A stretch of DNA of 7,361 nucleotides, taken from NCBI GenBank assembly GCA_050743125.1, contig JBOGEB010000203.1, positions 1 to 7,361 of the forward strand. Reading direction: 5' to 3'. Positions within the stretch are counted from its first letter, which is position 1, and every line of letters starts with the position of its first letter. The notes below the pieces were generated by a model. That model worked only from the letters and a program-made list of their open reading frames with translations. It ran no database searches and was not told the origin of the DNA. The DNA comes from JBOGEB01 sp050743125 (GTDB lineage: Bacteria; Actinomycetota; Nitriliruptoria; Euzebyales; Egibacteraceae). Below are positions 6,029 to 7,361 of the stretch, one piece after another. The translations under genes were made by a program, and so were the position numbers.

Positions 6029-6270
6029 TCCGCCTCACCCTCCTGGTCGTCCTCGGTGTCGTCGAGGCATTGATAGCCCGCCCGGTACAGCGGTTCGCTG
6101 ACCTCCACCGCGGCCTCGCCGGGGCCCACGCCAAGCGCCGCAAGGGCCTCCGGGCTGGTGATCTGGACGCCGACGACGGCGATGGTCCGGCGGGGAGTAC
6201 GGGAGATCTTGGGGCATTGCAGCTCAGGCGGGCAGGACAGCTCTTCGGCGAGGATGATGTAGTCGGACAA
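6025..6270 (-). CDS. Small Cys-containing protein, first gene of regulator operon
   Basis: An 81-residue protein starting at TTG 6268-6270. The start is set by an excellent AAGGAGG seven bases upstream; there is no ATG nearby. It ends in an ATGA overlap with the DUF6879 gene. The sequence begins MSDYIILAEELSCPPELQCP with Cys13 and Cys19 (C-x5-C), continues through a short beta strand (TIAVVGVQI, 29-37) and ALAALGVGPGEAAVEV (42-57), and ends in a very acidic tail (DDTEDDQEGEAE) after Cys68. Short proteins of the form C-x(n)-C-P-x-(I/V) followed by a small strand and LGVGPGE recur in actinomycetes next to DUF6879/XRE pairs, although I cannot name a family. The cysteines could bind metal or sense redox. 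The role is unknown; it is probably part of the regulatory module. Confidence 0.85.
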   Translation of the reverse strand: MSDYIILAEELSCPPELQCPKISRTPRRTIAVVGVQITSPEALAALGVGPGEAAVEVSEPLYRAGYQCLDDTEDDQEGEAE

Positions 6271-6277
6271 GTGTGGA

Positions 6278-6284
6278 CCTCCTT
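6278..6284 (-). promoter_or_regulatory. Ribosome binding site for a TTG start
   Basis: AAGGAGG on the minus strand with a 7-base spacer to TTG 6268-6270. It is the best ribosome binding site in the window and supports the unusual TTG start. It adjoins the candidate operator, so a bound protein could also hinder translation initiation or early elongation of RNA polymerase. Confidence 0.85.
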
Positions 6285-6296
6285 ACGTACGCGGTT
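6284..6296 (-). promoter_or_regulatory. Candidate operator, copy 2 (TACGTACGCGGTT)
   Basis: The plus-strand sequence TACGTACGCGGTT is identical in 11 of 13 positions, and in the same orientation, to copy 1 at 4611-4623. It contains the palindrome TACGTA. It lies about 12-25 bases downstream of the start site predicted from the promoter at 6315-6343, a position expected for a repressor site and hence autoregulation. No further TACGTACG was found in the window. Confidence 0.45.
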
Positions 6297-6589
6297 CATA
6301 GAGCGGACATCATGAGTATCTGTCGCTGATTATGCGTAGGCAAGGCTGACCGCAGCGACAGCCCACCGAAGACGCCTGGACGGAGATGGTCGGCGAGCGT
6401 TCGCGTGACGGGCATCTGCTCGGCGACCCGGGTGATCTCCCAGTCGGTGAGTGGCAGCCTGTCCAGCACCTGCAGCAGCGCGGTGAAGTCCTCGGCGGTC
6501 GCGCTCCCGAGGTTGGCGACCGCGAGGTTCGCGGCGAGGCCGCATGCGTCGGCCAGGCCGTTCTGGTGCGAGCGACCGACGGCGTGGTC
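6296..6589 (-). pseudogene. 3' fragment of an unrecognised gene, no start codon
   Basis: A minus-strand frame stops at TGA 6296-6298 and is open rightwards, with protein-like composition to about 6589: QNGLADACGLAANLAVANLG, then ATAEDFTALLQVLDRLPLTDWEITRVAEQ, then PVTRTLADHLRPGVFGGL. Nearly every codon ends in G or C, and the amphipathic helical pattern argues for real coding. Within the 97 codons the only ATG codons lie in the C-terminal part, and no ATG, GTG or TTG precedes the conserved-looking portion. Further upstream the frame turns into a proline run that is antisense to the purL remnant. I read this as the C-terminal part of a gene whose 5' end was lost at the junction near 6560-6590. 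The family is not recognised. The last 25 codons overlap the promoter of the next operon and may be non-native. Confidence 0.5.
6315..6343 (-). promoter_or_regulatory. Candidate promoter of the regulator operon
   Basis: On the minus strand TTGCCT (6338-6343, four of six matches) is followed by a 17-base spacer and GATACT (6315-6320, four of six). The -10 shares ATACTCA with the promoter at 4567-4572. The predicted start is near 6308, about 38 bases before the TTG start. It lies inside the 3' end of the start-less frame 6296-6589. Confidence 0.45.
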
Positions 6590-6906
6590 CGAGCGTGGGC
6601 GGGTTGGTGGTGGCGGTGGCTGAGTGCGCGCTGCCTGGCGGGTTGGGCGTCCGGCTGGTGTCTGAGGGCGGGGTTGCGGCGTGTCAGTGGCTGTTCAGCG
6701 AGTCTCCGACTCGGGTGGTGGTGAGCGTGCGGCCGGCGGACGCGGGTCGCCTGGCCGGCCTGTGCGCGGCGCGGGGTGTGGGCTGCCGGCGTTTGGGGGT
6801 CGTGCTTGCTGAGCCGTGTTTGGAGTTCGGCGGTGTGCTCACCCTCGACCTGGCCGAGGTCCGCCGGGTCTACGAGCAGGCGTTGCCCGCCGCGCTCGGC
6901 CAGTGA
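6560..6906 (+). pseudogene. purL: C-terminal remnant of phosphoribosylformylglycinamidine synthase II (purL)
   Basis: From 6595 to the TGA at 6904-6906 the frame encodes VGGLVVAVAECALPGG, then LFSESPTRVVVSVRP, then LAGLCAARGVGCRRLGVV and GGVLTLDLAEVRRVYEQALP. This is the classic PurL C-terminus: the S-E-G-G-L-A-V-A-L-A-E-C motif, the L-F-(S/G)-E-x-x-x-R-x-V-V-S-V strand, the G-V-P-x-x-x-(I/L)-G turn, and the final (L/V)-(D/S)-L-x-E-(L/V)-x-x-x-(Y/W)-x-x-A-(L/I)-P helix. Immediately upstream, VLVRATDGV (6560-6586), then SE (6588-6593), then VGGL (from 6595) restore the expected LVRSAHD-VSEGGL block only if single extra bases at 6587 and 6594 are skipped. The copy is therefore frameshifted as well as missing about the first 600 residues. 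The loop before LFSESP is also odd (EGGVAACQW). It lies on the opposite strand from the fragments on both sides. It cannot be functional; an intact purL should exist elsewhere. Confidence 0.82.
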
Positions 6907-6953
6907 TGGCGCCGTCGGGCACGCGCCGGCGTCTATCGCCGCTCGGCGGACAG

Positions 6954-7033
6954 GTGAGCGGCGAGCAGGCCGGCGCCGAGGCCGTGGCCGGGCCTGCGCG
7001 GCACGGTATGGGCGTGGTCGGCGTCCCGCTGTC
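6954..7033 (+). pseudogene. Possible remnant of the 5' end of purF
   Basis: Forty-seven bases after the purL remnant's stop, a GTG (6954-6956) opens a short frame reading VSGEQAGAEAVAG, then PARHGMGVVGVP. Amidophosphoribosyltransferase (PurF) precursors begin with a short polar leader followed by (A)CGVVGV, where Cys becomes the catalytic N-terminal residue, and purF directly follows purL in many bacteria. Here the Cys would be Met, and similarity ends after GVVGV. The match is only six residues plus gene order, so this is a weak call. The remaining bases between 6907 and 7041 show nothing else recognisable. Confidence 0.2.
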
Positions 7034-7041
7034 GTGCTCGA

Positions 7042-7361
7042 TCAGCAGACCGGGCGCTTGCAGCCGGCAGCAGTGATCCCCGCGCGTACACCGCCTTCCC
7101 GGGCGGAACAGAGCGCGTCGAGCCGCAGCTGCTGGCGTTCGCGCTCGGCGAGGGTGGGAGCGGGCCGGTCGAGATAGACGTCGGCGAGACGGCTCAGCTG
7201 GTCGCGCGCCCGGGGCAGGAGCGCCGCTGCGGGCGCTCCGGCCGGTGAGAGCGCGGCGTTCACGTGCCGGCTGGTTCCCGTCTGCGATGTCGGCGGGACC
7301 GCATTCTCAAACAGGATGGCTTCCGGTTCGTGGTCGTCTGCCGGACGCCTCGTCCGGCAGA
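7042..7361 (-). CDS. Unrecognised protein, C-terminal part (enters from right edge)
   Basis: The minus-strand frame is open from the right edge to TGA 7042-7044, about 105 codons. It reads ADDHEPEAILFENAVPPTSQ, then SRHVNAALSPAGAPAAALLP, a charged helix ARDQLSRLADVYLDRP, then TLAERERQQLRLDALCSARE, ending GCKRPVC. G/C-ending codons dominate and the helices look genuine. A GTG at 7261-7263 could be an internal start giving 73 residues, but the protein-like sequence before it argues that the gene begins outside the window. I recognise no family. The charged helical part resembles the tails of many DNA-processing or regulatory proteins, which is too general to use. It may itself be a fragment, since it ends close to the purL/purF remnant. 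Confidence 0.45.
   Translation of the reverse strand, partial: CRTRRPADDHEPEAILFENAVPPTSQTGTSRHVNAALSPAGAPAAALLPRARDQLSRLADVYLDRPAPTLAERERQQLRLDALCSAREGGVRAGITAAGCKRPVC
7337..7361. repeat. Perfect 11-bp inverted repeat, 3-base loop
   Basis: TCTGCCGGACG at 7337-7347 and CGTCCGGCAGA at 7351-7361 are exact reverse complements separated by CCT. The hairpin is very GC-rich and is cut off by the window edge, so the arms could be longer. There is no T-run on the visible side. It may be a terminator stem, a protein-binding site or the end of an element; none of these can be decided here. Confidence 0.7.

Noticed and set aside
5474..6073. Plus-strand open frame of 199 codons
   Set aside because: Antisense to the DUF6879 gene, whose conserved blocks decide the coding strand.
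1..7361. tRNA, rRNA, CRISPR array, transposase or integrase
   Set aside because: I saw no cloverleaf-like segment, no regularly spaced repeats and no transposase or integrase motifs, although the gene fragments at 6296-7361 hint at past rearrangement.

Overview
The window is high-GC DNA with strongly G/C-ending codons. It carries a transcription-factor module typical of actinomycetes: an XRE regulator with a DUF5753 C-terminus, a DUF6879 protein and a small Cys-containing protein. The source is therefore most likely a high-GC actinomycetote; I cannot place it below phylum. Almost every convincing gene reads on the minus strand.

Right to left (the direction of transcription), the window has three parts. 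(1) 6296-7361 is a mosaic of gene fragments. A minus-strand open frame runs in from the right edge and stops at 7042. A plus-strand remnant of the C-terminus of purL follows (about 6560-6906), with two small frameshifts near its left end and possibly a trace of the purF start after it. A minus-strand reading frame with no start codon (6296-6589) lies next to it. (2) 4623-6270 is a tightly coupled three-gene regulatory operon: small protein, DUF6879 protein, XRE-DUF5753 regulator. Both junctions are 4-bp stop/start overlaps. A plausible promoter lies at 6315-6343 and a strong ribosome binding site precedes the first gene. (3) 1-4474 is a second operon of seven minus-strand genes, mostly overlapping or a few bases apart. 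They encode a short GRDP-like protein, an unrecognised 232-aa protein, an Sdt1-like HAD phosphatase, a divergent protein-kinase-like protein, a PAPS-type sulfotransferase, an Asp-box (BNR) beta-propeller protein, and part of a DUF3500 protein running off the left edge. A promoter with a perfect TTGACA -35 box lies at 4567-4596.

The two operons share a 13-bp motif, TACGTACGCGGTT / TACGTACGGCGTT. One copy lies just downstream of the regulator operon's predicted start site and the other just upstream of the second operon's -35 box. The simplest reading is that the XRE-DUF5753 protein controls itself and the second operon. I do not recognise that operon as a described system. Its kinase-like, phosphatase and sulfotransferase genes suggest group transfer onto a shared substrate, which remains unidentified. 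The tight operon with its linked regulator is the part of the window most likely to be an undescribed system.
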